Positions 23,881 through 36,559 of a DNA stretch of 64,000 nt are shown here, piece after piece; the stretch's first letter is position 1; every line of letters begins with the position of its first letter. Source of the stretch: Epiperipatus broadwayi (taxonomy: Eukaryota > Onychophora > Udeonychophora > Euonychophora > Peripatidae). A model generated the notes under the pieces. The model saw only the letters and a program-made list of their open reading frames with translations, ran no database searches and was not told the origin of the DNA. A program made the position numbers and the translations under genes. The DNA is taken from positions 8,603,092-8,667,091 of the forward strand of contig JAQFVV010000020.1 of NCBI GenBank assembly GCA_028023455.1. The letters run 5' to 3'.

Positions 23881-26800
23881 AATTGAGAAAACTAGAAAGT
23901 ATTATTAATCTGGAATAGAAACAGAGTGAAATGGTGGCACAAGATAGAATAGAAGTGCTGATGGAAGAAGTAAGACAGTGAGGTTGGAAAATAGTACAGT
24001 ACAACAAGAGGATAAGGAAAGACATGATAATGCAGGAAGAAATGTGGAAAAATTAGTAAAGAAAGTAGACAGATTAGAAAATGAACAGGAAAACCTAAGA
24101 ACATGCACACATATAGATAGAATTAAAGCGGCGAATCAGTTGCTAAAAATAAAGACTTTTCAGGGTACATAGGAAAGGCTCTAAATGAACACTTTGACAG
24201 TCTGGATCACTATTTCATGTTGAATAAATTGAGTGAAGAAGCCAGGGTTGCTATAGCTCACAGTCATATACAGGCAATGCTCATTTCTGGTGGAACTTGC
24301 TATTCTTATTCGGAGAATACAAGCAATCATTTCTGGTGAGCTATTGGGCTGATGAATATCAGAAAAATATTAAGCACCAAGTAGCATAGGACAAATGGCA
24401 GCCTGGGGAACCATTTACCACATTTTTTATTGACAAGTGTTGAAATTAATATCAATCATGGCAGACTCTTTATCTGAGTGGCAAATTATATGAATAGGTA
24501 GATGTAGCTTTTCTAAGAATATAGAACAAATGATAATTGGAACAGAACAGAAAATGGTGCAGCAGCTGGAGTACTTAGGGCACTGGATAGTAAGAGGCAG
24601 ATTAGGAGGAATTGGGACAGGGAATATAAATTTTTAGAAATAAGCAAACAGAAGAGTGGCATAAAATATTATGTTTTCAAAAATAATCATAAGAAAGGTA
24701 GCAAAGGAGAGATTGAGGGGAAGGACAAAACACAGATGGAAAGATATGATAGGAAAAACAGTCATATGCAAGTAGCAAATCTGGTGTGTAGCTGGGAAGA
24801 GAGGAAGTCAATAATGGCACTTCAGGGCTGTCCAAAGGTGAAAATAATAATAGAAGGGATGCTTGATTTGGGAAGCCAGGTATCAGTAATGCCATGTTAA
24901 CTCTAAAATCAAAATTTTGCCATTAAAAATGGTATATGTCATGATGGCCAACAGTAAAAGGGTGAGACTGGCATCAAAACAGGTATGGCAGAACATGTGC
25001 ATAGTGGTATATTATAAGTGAAGTCAGGTAAAACTGAACATTAAAACAATTATGTTTACAGCAGACCAAGTGGATGGGAGTAATGCGTACAAGGCACAGG
25101 GATAAAAATAGTGATAGGGGAAAAGATAAAAGAATCAAGGTTTATAAACAATGACCAAAAGAAATGACTGGAGCAAATGAAAATAAATATGAGAGCATTT
25201 TTTCTGAGGTCTGCAGAGTGATTCAAAGGTATGAGCATAGGATAAAACTCATGAGGGATCAACCATATTAGGCCTGAGCATACCCTATCCCACATTAATA
25301 TAGGGGTGAAGTGAAAGAACAAATAAAGAAAATGCTTAAGTGGGAAATCATCTTTAAATGCTCAACCCCTTTTAACAACTCTATTGTAATTGTGAAAAAA
25401 AAGATGGGTCCTTTTGGCTTTGCTTAGATGCCTGGCAATTAAATAAGTAACTATTCCCAGCACAAATGCCTATCCTCCAATGAGCAAGTTACTGGCAAAA
25501 TTCCATAATAAGAAAATATTTTTGATGTTTGATTTGACTACCAGCAGATCAAACTTCACCCTGATGATTGAAAATATACTACATTTCTATATAATGGGCA
25601 TGCATATAACTTTAATTGAATTCCATTTGGCTTGAAAAATAGTGGGGTGGGGCTAATACAGTGTCTAGATCATGTGTTATCAGACAAAATCAAGAATTTA
25701 GTAGTAATGTATGTTGATGACAATGTATTGGCATCATAAAGTATAGAAGAACATTTCACACAATTAGAGCAGCTGTTGCATGAATGCAGACAAAAAGGAA
25801 TTAAAAATAAATTTAAGTAAAAGCAATTTAAAGGTCACTGAAGTAAAGTTTTTAGATCACATAATCAGTGAAAAGAGAATCCAACCAAATCCTGATAAAA
25901 TTCAGGCAGGCCTAGAAATAAAAAAAAACATGTAAAGTTTTTCCTAGGGCTATGCAATTTTTATAACTGGTTTTACAAAAAAAAATTTTTGACATGAAGC
26001 CATTACTGCAATTGCTTATGAAAGAAAGACAGTGGTCATGGACTGAACATGCAGACAAAAAGGAATTAAAAGAAATTTAAGTAAAAGCAATTTAAAGGTC
26101 ACTGAAGTAAAGTTTTTAGATCACATAATCAGTGAAAAGAGAATCCAACCAAATCCTGATAAAATTCAGGCAGGCCTAGAAATAAAAAAAAAACATGTAA
26201 AGTTCTTCCTAGGGCTATGCAATTTTTATAACTGGTTTTACAAAAAAAAATTTTTGACATGAAGCCATTACTGCAATTGCTTATGAAAGAAAGACAGTGG
26301 TCATGGACTGAACAGCATGAATGTAGTTTCCAAAATGTGAAAATTGGGTTTTTAGAAAAGGTTATGTTGTAATACCCTGAATTTCGTAAGCTGTTCTTTG
26401 TGCAAACCAACAATTGTTGGTTTGGATTGGGGACTACTCTGTCCAAAACACAAGAAAGTGACAGAATATAAAACATATTTTGTGTTCAATTATGAGCCCT
26501 CAGTCTAACCTATCTGAGAAAGTTATGCATGAGTTGAGTAAATGGCTTAGGGTATACATTGAAAACAACTACTTTAACAGGGTAAATAAGTTGAAAGTAA
26601 TGGTTCATTATATTAATATAATCCAAAATGGGTCAACTAAATTTACCCCAATGTATCTGTACTTCAGGTATAGGAAGTCTATATTAAGTCATTATCTACT
26701 ATATCTGAAGAAGAGATAAACTATGATAGTGTTCTATCAACAGGTAATTGAAATTTGTGAGAAATGGGACAGAAAAGATGACCAAGCCGCTCATAAGTTT

Positions 26801-26990
26801 TATGTATTTAAAGCAGGTATTTTGTGTTTGTAAGGTGATCTGTAGAAAGGTAAATTTAAAACATTTTTAAATATATGTGAAGGACTGTTGAAAATAAAAC
26901 TAAATGGAAGAGAATGCATTTCTCTTAGAAACCCCTGAAGATGATAAAGATATTTCAATACCTGGAATTTAAAGCCAATAGCACCACCTG
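23881..26990 (+). pseudogene. Dead Gypsy-type LTR retroelement, internal region
   Basis: Domains in order: a charged coiled-coil-like N-terminus of Gag (about 23900-24130); a Gag core with ALNEHFDSLDHYF (about 24180-24300); an aspartic-protease remnant DLGSQVSV (about 24863-24890), where D-T/S-G would be normal; reverse transcriptase with a kept YVDD box (about 25705-25725) and HLDH/ISEKRIQPNPDK-like connection; RNase H start (about 26330-26470); then directly the C-terminal half of integrase with SNLSEKVMHELSKWL and STKFTP (26480-26650). The integrase zinc finger and most of its catalytic core are missing, which implies a deletion of about 1 kb near 26475. Stops and frameshifts are frequent. 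No LTRs or primer-binding site were recognised on either side. This is an inactive fossil. Confidence 0.85.
25785..26314 (+). repeat. 265-bp tandem duplication inside the Gypsy remnant
   Basis: The segment from TGCAGACAAAAAGGAATTAA to GGTCATGGACTGAACA is present twice head to tail (25785-26049 and 26050-26314), with only a few differences between copies. It duplicates part of the RT connection region and therefore arose after, or independently of, functional selection on the element. Confidence 0.9.
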
Positions 26991-27046
26991 AATGACCATG
27001 AAAAAAAGGTGAAAATTTTAGAGTATAATTTATCTTATAATATAAT

Positions 27047-27124
27047 AAATAAGATACTTATTTATATAGCGTGATTATTATTACAATTTAAAAAAATTAC
27101 GCTATATAAATAAATATCTTATTT
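27047..27124. repeat. Short inverted repeat (29-bp arms)
   Basis: AAATAAGATACTTATTTATA plus TAGCGTGAT is mirrored after about 20 bases by ATTACGCTA plus TATAAATAAATATCTTATTT. It lies just beyond the 3' end of the Gypsy remnant and may be a small MITE. Confidence 0.75.
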
Positions 27125-29318
27125 ACATATGATTAATTTCAATTAAAAATGACATATCATAAATTCTAGTAAATTTCACAAGCATCATTCATTCAGATAT
27201 AGTAAAGGTAATTTAAAGTGATTGTTTAATATCTTTACACTCTCATTTCCAAATACTTAAGATTTTCCCATACTTAAATGTTTAGGTTGAAAGGATAGAT
27301 GAATTCATTTTATTTTTTCACAAAGACTATCTTGTGTTTGGAAAGTGAGAGTATTCATTTATAATTAAAATTCACAAAGTGCATATGCCTTAGCTTAATG
27401 CTCATTATTATTACTTATAATATAATGTTATCTTAGTGTTTGAATTTGAACCCTATAGTAGTTAATGATAATATGACTGTACCTGTTTAAAATAAGATGT
27501 GAGATGTTTTTGATATTTTGATAAATTAGGATATAACATGCTAAATAAAAGGTAATTATAGAATGGCAGTATGTTAGTATTTTTATTGTCATAAAATACT
27601 TGCTATCAGAATTAAATAATTAATGATAAAATATATATTATAGAATATAAATAGCTTGGGATATGGTAAGAAGAAGAAATGGTTTCTTAAATAGTTATGT
27701 TTCTAGCTTCTCAATATATTATTTTGAAGTGGTATGTAATCCTAAAGACAGAAATATTTTGCAATCACTTTAAAAAGTGAGATTTGTGGAAGTTTGTGTA
27801 ATAGTGCAAATATGATAAGTGATGAAAATTTATACCTATTAGGTGTTAATTATTAATTGTTGATCTTAAATAATTTTAGTAGGAGTACTGAATAATTTGC
27901 TTTCTGAATAAAAATTCTGGAACATAAGTTTATCTTCAAAGTTGAATAGTGGAGGTAATCTTAAAAGAAATACTTGACCAGTTGGAAATGTGATATGTGA
28001 AAGAAACGTTATTAATGTTTTGGTGGAATCATCATAAGAATGGCAAATTAGTTGGTTTCAATATAAGGCACTTTGAATATAGTATGTCATATTGTTTGGG
28101 TATAATAAATTTCAGGTTATATTATTGATAAGAAGTTATTGAAAGAGATAAAGATATAAAGGGTTATTTTCACATTTTTAGTAAATCTTTAGTAACTGTA
28201 ATTGATAAGTTTTATTAAGGATGAAAAATATAGACGCATAATTGTACTTTATAGTACAGTATTAACCCTTCTCTACTCTGACAGATTTCTTTGTTCTCAC
28301 TCAATTTAAGCTTTCAACTTTCACTTTAATATTAAACCATTATTATTTATCAGAATATAATAAATTTGATTTCATTTGATAGATATTTTTGTTTAGAAAT
28401 TAAATAAACTTTAAAAAATCACATTTGATTTTGGAAAATATTTTAAAAAATGTTTGTGCTGTCATGTTATCAAATTTCAGGTGGAACATATTTAATTTGA
28501 AAAATGAATCAAATCTACTTTGTTTAATGTTTGTTTTAAAAATCTGAATGAATTATTTTTAATATCTAATAAATCTATCAATTTATGCTTTAAAAGTTTA
28601 AAAATTTTCATAATTTTTATGATATTGCTAAATGTTATAACAGTCTGTTGAGTGACATCATTTCTAGACAGTTGTATTTCCCAGTAATGATATTCAGAAG
28701 AATATATTTTTTTTGCATTTAAAAACAAAACATTTTTGTAAAAATAAATATGTGATAATTTATATTTTTTGATTTCTAATAATTATTACACAATTATGAT
28801 ACAAAAATAATCATAGACTTTCCAAAAATTAAGTTTTTAGACCATTATAATATTTTCTTGCATTAATCTCGCAAAGTTCAAGATCATCAAATATATATTG
28901 ACTAGTCATCAATGTGTGGTTGCACATACTTTGAAATTCCCACTAATTTAATTATCCTCACATCTTTTGATTTTTTTTTTAAATTAAAATATTAGAAAAA
29001 ATATATATGTGAATTTTAAAGCTGTAAAAAAAATTGAAGCTAAATTTCTCAATAGAGGGCAAAAATGCAAATTTAATGTCTAAATTTTTTAGATATGGGT
29101 CCATAACTTAAAGTAAATGGATTGGTTAATGAAACACTAGGTGAGCAAATTCTTTGTTAGTAAAGGTATCTTTGGCATATTATTTATTAGAGATACACAA
29201 TAGAGTAATAGAAATATATAGAGAAGATGGGAATAAAAGAATAAACAGGCTTTTTGTTTTGTTTTAGTGGGAGTGATGGAGTATTCAGAATTTATAATGA
29301 TTAAATTGTTAAGCATAA
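27125..29318. other. AT-rich spacer
   Basis: No gene or repeat recognised. Confidence 0.6.
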
Positions 29319-29668
29319 TGTAATATATAGGGTATTATGAGCTCAGACTTTTACAGAACCTCAACTCTCCACACTATCTCATACCACTGATACACTTGGC
29401 CACATATATGTCTAAAAGATTGAAGCCTGTCCCCCTCCTGTTCATTAAAATATGAAGATTGGCTATCTTAATATAAATATGAGCACGTATTTGTATATAT
29501 GTGTAGAGATGATAATCTGTACCAACTGATGAGTGCTGTTTTAGCACAAAATATGTATATTGATGATTATTTATCTTTTAGACATATGTGATAAAGCATA
29601 TCAGTAATATGAGATAGTGTGGAGAGTTGGGAGTTATATGAAAGCCTGAGCTCAAAATACCATATGTA
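29319..29668. repeat. Family B, foldback form
   Basis: Both ends carry the family B terminal segment in opposite orientations. The left starts AATGTAATATATAGGGTATT and TGAGCTCAGAC, then CAACTCTCCACACTATCTCA. The right mirrors it with TGAGATAGTGTGGAGAGTTG and ends CATATGTATTACATT. The loop contains GGCTATCTTAATATAAA and a hammerhead-like block. The arms are about 95 bp and imperfect. Confidence 0.8.
29511..29571 (+). ncRNA. Hammerhead remnant with perfect stem II (family B)
   Basis: CTGATGA is intact (29526-29532). Stem II is a perfect five-pair GTGCT/AGCAC helix with a GTTTT loop, including the core-proximal G-C pair that other copies have lost. The second core block is AAAA where GAAA is required (G12 mutated), and stem I has one mismatch. 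It is predicted inactive but is valuable as evidence for the ancestral structure. Confidence 0.7.
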
Positions 29669-31765
29669 TTACATTGTTTGTACAGGTATATATATATACT
29701 GTATGTTAGATATTAAACACAATATAAGAGGGGGGGGTTAAGAAGGAATAAAAGAATAAACATTTGTATATATTTAGATGAAAATAGTTCATTGTGTAGA
29801 TTCGATGTAATGCTGTTAGTTTTTTAAAAAAAATTTTTTTTTGTCAGTAGAGATGTTGAATCTATTATAATTTGAAATCAATTTCAATATGTAGTATAAA
29901 GTCAATTGTAAAAAACAAATTGGGGGAGGGGTGATTTTAATAGTGAGTATATTAACCTGGGGAGCACTGAAATACGTTGTTATGACAATAGTAATATTGG
30001 AGAAACATTTATTATTAATTCAGGTATAAAAGTTCGTGAATTAACTTTATTCATTTCAAAATGAACATGTAAATTATTTTCTTTTATTATATTTTCATTA
30101 TTGCATTCACAATAGTAAGTTACAAATAGTACACATAAATACTTAAGTCCTCATGATTTTATTTGTATAATATTGTGTTGGAAAATGTGTAAAAGCATGT
30201 TTCTATTGTAGTATGAAAGAATATAGTCTCAATTGTTTAGTTTAATGTTAGTATAGAAGAATACTATTGGTATTTTGAGATGTATGTGTTATATATTATA
30301 TGTACAATAAATTATAAAATGTTTATTTTTATTTATTATTATAATTATTATTGTGTAATAAGATTTTTATTTATGGGATGCTAGCTAAAATTGACCAAAG
30401 AGTTAATGCAAAGCATTACTATAATTTCTCTGACATTAATTTAAAAAAAAATTATAAATAGGATTAAACAGTTTAAACTCTTTCTCTCTGTCTTGGCTTC
30501 ACTAAATTCAAACGTAATTGCCTTCATGTAATTTTTTGTTTTTAAAAGTGAATAATTATCAACTCAATAGAATGATGGGGTGAAAGCAGTTGTATTTGTC
30601 TATTAATTTGATAGATTTATCTGGAATTTACGAGAGATGAGAATTTATTGAAGAATGAAAGTAATTCAGTGTTTCAAAAAAAAAATCAGAATGTCTTTGC
30701 TTTAAAAATAGATATTACTTACTTTTTAAGGATGAGGTATAAATGCTAACAACATAAAAATGTTCATCTGCTGGTATAATTCTCTGAGATCGATAAATTA
30801 TTTATACAGAAGATGTAAATAGGCTCAATTTCTATTGCATCACCATGGATGAAATTAGCCTCTATTCAATTATAATCTTTTATGAATCAGATATCTGTTA
30901 AAGGAAAGAATATATATATATTGTAATGGTATATGCCGTTACATTAATTTAAAATTAGAATAAAAACAGTTTTAAGTTCGTAAATAAAAAAAACTAAAAG
31001 CTAAAATTAAAGAATTGTTCAATGTACGAATATATATTCGCACAGATGCAAAACTTTAAAAATTATTTTCCTTTTAAAAAAAATTTTTTTTGAACATACT
31101 TTTTTATAGAAAAGTACAAGATCTAAAGATAAAATATTTTTGTAAATGGAAATGATGTGTTTATTAATTATAGAAAAGCAAACTAGCCTTTGGGCCTCTT
31201 ATGTAAAAAAGAAAAAAGTCAGATGAAAGATATAGATAAGAGAACAAAAATAAATTAGAATGTCCAATAGAAGCAGTAACCAATTGCTCGGATCTTAATG
31301 GAAATTATTGGAACAGGAAACTATGTTCAATGAATCCAGAGGAGTACCATAAAAGAAAAAAATATTCAAATTAAGACAGTTCCAGCTTGATTTTGTGAGA
31401 ATAGCAATAAGATGCACTTGTTGCTCTCTCTCACTTATTTCAAATGAAATGACTGTAATACCAGGATTGAACCAGCTAAGGCCATGTCTAGAACATCAGA
31501 CCGGTCTTTCAAATAGAGATGTTGTGGGAATTGGCAACAGGAACCGGGATTCTTCTACTGTAAGACATGAACTGTAAAATCTAAAAGTAATTAAGAACTT
31601 TCATTAAGATTGGACAAGCTTTTAATATTCAGCTAACCTAAATTTTAAAATGAACTTTTATCTGACTTAAGCTTCCAAATTAATTATTGTTTAATTTTTA
31701 TACATGTGAGTTTGCTAAAAATCATTTCCATTTTTCTTTTTATTAATATTTATTGTATAAATTAT
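29669..31765. other. AT-rich spacer
   Basis: No gene recognised. A run of seven G lies near 29730. The 60-codon frame at 31395-31577 has no motif. Confidence 0.55.
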
Positions 31766-32680
31766 TTAAATGCATTAAATTTAAGTTGGGTATAGATGCT
31801 TGCATAGATTCATTAACGTTTTAATTGTTTTATTTTCATATTTGATTAAAATATATAGACATTCGGTAAATAATGATACCTTACATTGAGTATCTAAAAT
31901 GTATTTATTCAGATGTCTTTTAAGTTATTGGTGTCAATGCGGCATCTTATGATGAATGCCATTGGGTTTCTTGTAAATTTCCCTCTGCAATTCCATCAAT
32001 GACTTTATATTTTGATCATTTATGTTTACTTTGAAATGTTTTTAACAGTGTAATCTATGTAGCTGATCTATACTCACATTAAAAAAACAAACTTTTATAA
32101 AAAAAATCATCTGTGCGAAATTATATAAATGTTAAATTTAAGTTGGGCATGAATGGCTATATAGATTTGTAAAGTTATATTAATTAATTAAGGGAGGGTT
32201 AATCTTAGGTTATTTGTTTCATAGTTAAATTGGGTCAATGGATTGGATATATTGGTGTAATTAGTAGATGTATTATGAGATTCGCTACATGCAGGATTGC
32301 ATTATATGCTGCACACACTCCTGTTTGCCTATGGAAGAGATAGTAAAATGGAAAACACAGTCCCTTCCTATGGAGTTTTTTTATTGTTCTTCTTGCCAGA
32401 CAGATGTAGCATTCCTGTCTGGATGAGAGTCAATGTCTTCTTACCAATGCTGTTCAGATTACATTCCTGACAGTATGATATTTGTGTTGTTGTATTCATA
32501 CTGCATTGAATACATCAATATATCAGATGGATTGACGTTAGTTTGGCTGCGAACTTTTGGCCTAAGGTTAAATCAGGTATAGAATATTTTCTTTTCAAAT
32601 GCAATCTATGTAGTTTATTCATACTTGACATTCTTAAAAAATATTATTAAATTCATCTGTGCGGATGGTTTAAAATTTTT
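31766..32680 (+). repeat. Region of degenerate repeated segments
   Basis: TTAAATTTAAGTTGGGYAT occurs at about 31778 and 32131. CAATCTATGTAG or TAATCTATGTAG, followed downstream by CATCTGTGCG, occurs at about 32049-32118 and 32602-32665. ATTCGCACAGATGC at about 31036 is the inverse of the latter motif. This suggests an old internally repeated element. A small perfect hairpin CCAGACAG/CTGTCTGG lies at about 32397-32424. Borders are uncertain. Confidence 0.4.
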
Positions 32681-33028
32681 AAAATAATAATTTAAATTAA
32701 AAATTAGTATTAAAATCTAAAATAATAAATGTTATTCCTCAAATTTTAAATGATTATATATGTGCATTAATAAATGTTTGTGTATTAATTACTGGCAATG
32801 GGTTTTATTTTTTATATTTAAGATATAGATTAAATAAAGATACATTTTATTATCTCTGCATCTCTACTGAGCTAGTGGCAAGGGCTGATGGTCTTAATAA
32901 ATAAAAGTTGGATTTTAACAGCATGTATCTGCCTACTCTATAAATTTTCTAGGTTCAAGTAGCCTAGTGGCATTTTGTAGTGCAGATACAGTAAGACTGA
33001 TAGCTCCAATCTTCACCCAGATCATTAT

Positions 33029-33032
33029 AATA

Positions 33033-33086
<54 letters not shown>

Positions 33087-33087
33087 G
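33029..33087 (+). repeat. (ATT)n microsatellite
   Basis: About 18 TTA units. A separate (AT)n run of about 24 bp lies at 33321-33344, with long A and T homopolymers between them. Confidence 0.9.
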
Positions 33088-33344
33088 GATATAAATTAGT
33101 ATCTGCACATATCAATTAAATATCTGCTAGATGTGAGAATAATTTGGGATATTTAGAAAAGATCAGAATTAAAAATATGTGTTTAAAAAAAAATATTTTT
33201 TGATTTTTTTTTTTTTTTGTAAAAAAAAAAAATCATTGGATCAAAATAAAAAAAAATAAAATAATGATTTTGTGGTTTTTTTTTATTTAAATAATTAAAA
33301 AAAAATTAATCCAAACTTTAAAATATATATATATATATATATAT

Positions 33345-35060
33345 TGTCTAATTGTATAGAATATAAACAGTGGTATAATTTAAGTTAAGTAGGGATTTAG
33401 TTTAACACATATAAAATATGAGGGTTGACTTTCTTAATTCAAATTTATATTGTATAGCTTCATAATTATAATTATAATTATCTTTAGTATATTTTTTATT
33501 TCAATTAACTATATATATATATAGGTTAATTATATACTGAACTGTCTTCTATTTTGAAAAGTGCAAATGTATTACAACACATTTATATAACACAAATATA
33601 CATTTCAACCTTAGCATTTGATAGGTGAATATTGATATACAATCAAAAATTAATTTTAAAGAATTAATGTCAATTGAGGCATAAACAGATAATATATATA
33701 TATTAAATGTTTATCATGCTTGCCATATACATATTTCAATTTGTCCACTTGTTAATAAATGTTGAATTAATTTAAAACAAGTAAACTTGTTTACTTGTCA
33801 TTCAATTCTACAATGCAAATTTATTGGCTAATGGCACTTAGATAGGATACTATTCATGAATTGATCATATCATATAATTCATTAGAAGCAGTTAAAAATA
33901 ATTTGGAAGTCAAAATATAGAACAGATAAGATAGTATAATTGCATATTTTTTATTGATTTTAATGTTTATTATCTGACCAGGTATAGATTTTTATAAAGC
34001 AATAGATTAACTGATTTGACATTCTTAAATATTTAGTAAGTAATTAGAAGCTTGTTGTAATTATTTTTGTAGTAACAAGTAATAGTTATATTAAATTAGA
34101 AATTATATATGAATTTGTCGAATGACTGATAAAGATACAAATATGATAATTATTGAAGATGAGTCAAAAGTTGCAATTTGATGTTAGCATAATTTATTTT
34201 AAATCATTGATTAAAGTGAATAGTATATTAAATCAGTATACAGCCATAAAGATAATAATCATATTCAAGTATAGAGCTGGTTACAATAATATATTTTATT
34301 CTGTTACAATGATGTGGTACATAAATTCAATTTAGATATTAAATTTTAATATTAATATTTAATTATAATAAACAATAATCTTTTATATGTTTTGATAATC
34401 ATAGTCTAAAGTTTAAGCAACTTAGCTTTATTAAACTGAAGAGTAATTGGATATGATTTCTCAATTGTGTTTCACCAAGCATCCAATAGGGATCTATCAT
34501 TTATTTTATATATTGATATGATTGGATTTTATAAAATTTAACATCATCTAATAAAAATATTTTTTATATTATTTTAAGTTGATGAAAGTGGAGAGATAGC
34601 TTAGGTTAATTGATTTTGTATTATTATTAAATATTTAATCTATTGATTTAATGAATAAGAGTATATTGATATTAGTGGAATAGCATGGCTGAGTTAGCAG
34701 TATTTATATTTTATTTAGTTGTAATTGGAAATCAATTATTGAGTCACCTATTTATTTCAATATCACTGATATTTTAGATTTGTAGGACATATAAATTCAA
34801 ATATAAATAAAATTTAATTTTTATTATACATTTATATAGTTATAAACAGTATTTTGATTCATAAGAAATATTAAAGTTTAGCTGTCTAATTCTTTGTCAT
34901 TATAATAGGCATAGATCAATGTTTATAATATAATGATGTTTGTTTTCATTGCTTTGTGGTTTTCCTATTGTAAATAATTCTCATATTTTAGGATAATATA
35001 AAATGATTTCATTTGTTTCATATTTATTCTAAATGCTGACTGAATCTATGAGGTTACAAC
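33345..35060. other. AT-rich spacer
   Basis: No gene recognised; several short TA-rich palindromic stretches. Confidence 0.6.
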
Positions 35061-35078
35061 AAAGATTATTATCCATTG

Positions 35079-35467
35079 AACATCACATGATCACCATTTC
35101 TTAATACCAATCCTGCTAATATGATAGTGGTGGCTATGGTTATTAAAGAACCAAAGACACCAAAATGTATGGGTACTGAACTGAGTTCTGATCTATATGA
35201 TTGTATAAGCTAATGAGCTTGGATTGAAAATATTACTGTTTTCAATTTTAGACTCATAGTTTTGTAGTTCAGTTAAAGATGGTTGCTTGAGGGTTGCATT
35301 AGATCCTAAGATCTAGATGCAGTTCTCTCAGATCAAAGGCTCCTCACTGATGAAAGTCACAAGCTAGAAACTAGCCTGGGGATATTGGATGAGTAGGGAT
35401 TTTATGCACAAACCTTCTTGCATCCATTGATTACTCTGGTATGCTCTGGAGAGTTTTATTTATTTTA
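35079..35467 (-). repeat. Family A copy with 18-bp target duplication
   Basis: On the plus strand it begins AACATCACATGATCACCATT (the family's right end) and ends TATGCTCTGGAGAGTTTT (its left end). Flanking it are AAAGATTATTATCCATTG (35061-35078) and AAAGATTATTATCAATTG (35468-35485), identical at 17 of 18 positions. That length is usual for LINE-type integration and unlike the 2-10 bp of most DNA transposons. The internal order matches the 18.3-kb unit in reverse, including GTGGTGGCTATGGTTATTAA and GGGTTGCATTAGATCC. Confidence 0.88.
35331..35393 (+). ncRNA. Hammerhead remnant (family A)
   Basis: Contains CTGATGA and GAAAC with the family stem I strands (CTCCTCA before, TGGGGATATTGGAT after), but the cleavage triplet is GCC instead of GTC. 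The essential U16.1 is lost, so self-cleavage is not expected. Confidence 0.65.
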
Positions 35468-35814
35468 AAAGATTATTATCAATTGTTTGATTGACTTAAG
35501 TGTTAAATTGTTATTCATTGATTGACATTCATTTTAGTTTATTATTTTCATTCTGTTATAAATGGCACTATAATTCACAGGGATTATTAAATTAAGATTG
35601 ATCTTTTTTTATATTCTGTTACAAATGGTGATCAACAATTAAGCTTTGACTAAAGATACAATATAACCCATATTTGTATTCGTTTACAAATGACTCCCAT
35701 ATTTATGGGGCATTAAAAGAATAGCATATTCTCATTTTTAGTTTTACAAAAAATATATATATATATTTAAATATATATATACTATCTATACTTGTAATTT
35801 GTCATGTGTATTGG

Positions 35815-35945
35815 TCGTATAAGATGGATTGGATAGATGTAAGTATCTTGAATTTCTGAGTTATATATATATTATAAGTTCCATGGAGTGGATGACTAAA
35901 AGATAGTTTGAAAGTCTAGGTTCAAATCCCCTCTAAATACATATA
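35815..35945 (+). repeat. Family B terminal fragments
   Basis: Contains GGATTGGATAGATGTAAGTA, then GGAGTGGATGACTAAAAGAT and a T-arm-like TAGGTTCAAATCCCC that matches box B closely. Only the right end of family B is present, apparently twice in a row. Confidence 0.55.
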
Positions 35946-36559
35946 GCTTACAAAGTATATATATATTGACAAAGAGTGGTAGAAAGACTAATTCAAGAGT
36001 TAAAAAGTTCATTCAATTTACATTTTGGCTTGGGAAACGCATGATCTTCTAAGCAGAAGATTCATATTATTGTTTTACTTTTTTTCTGTCTTGTATATTC
36101 AATATGTTAAAGCACATGTAAATAATACCTTAACACATTTAGAAATAATGTAAATAAGCCAGATAAGATTCTGACTAATCATTCCACAGAATGTATATTT
36201 CTAGAGCAACCTCTTATCATTAGTTGCCTTAGAGTGCCACTACCAATCTATGTAACAATAGAATACAATAACTTGCAATCAAGAAAGGTTTCATAAACTG
36301 AAGTAATATTTAGTAAATTGATGTAATATGAAGATATAGTTAATGCACAAAAAATTAAAGACCTGAAAACTTGTGTAATCTCAGTTAAGTTGATATTGAC
36401 TAAAACACATGAAATGGAAAAAATAAATATAATTTAAATAGCTTGAGTAGAATGGGTAGACTTTATATTAATACACCAGACTAAATAAGGTTTTAAAAAA
36501 ATCAAAAAGCAATACTAATATAGGCATATTCTGCCAAGAATATATTGGCACAAATAGGT

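Noticed and set aside
23702-24025. Leu-rich 107-codon minus-strand frame and Ser-rich 66-codon plus-strand frame
   Set aside because: Both are translations of the AGT microsatellite.
24347-24380. CTGATGAATATCAGAAAAATA as a hammerhead core
   Set aside because: It lies in the Gag-coding part of the Gypsy remnant, stem II would be only ATA-level pairing, and no stem I or cleavage triplet can be drawn.
26129-26476. 115-codon minus-strand open frame
   Set aside because: Antisense of the Gypsy RT/RNase H remnant; the plus strand carries the recognisable protein.
31395-31577. Open frame of 60 codons, and a box B-like GGTTCAATCC on the opposite strand
   Set aside because: No protein motif, no box A at a suitable distance, and no second copy in the window.
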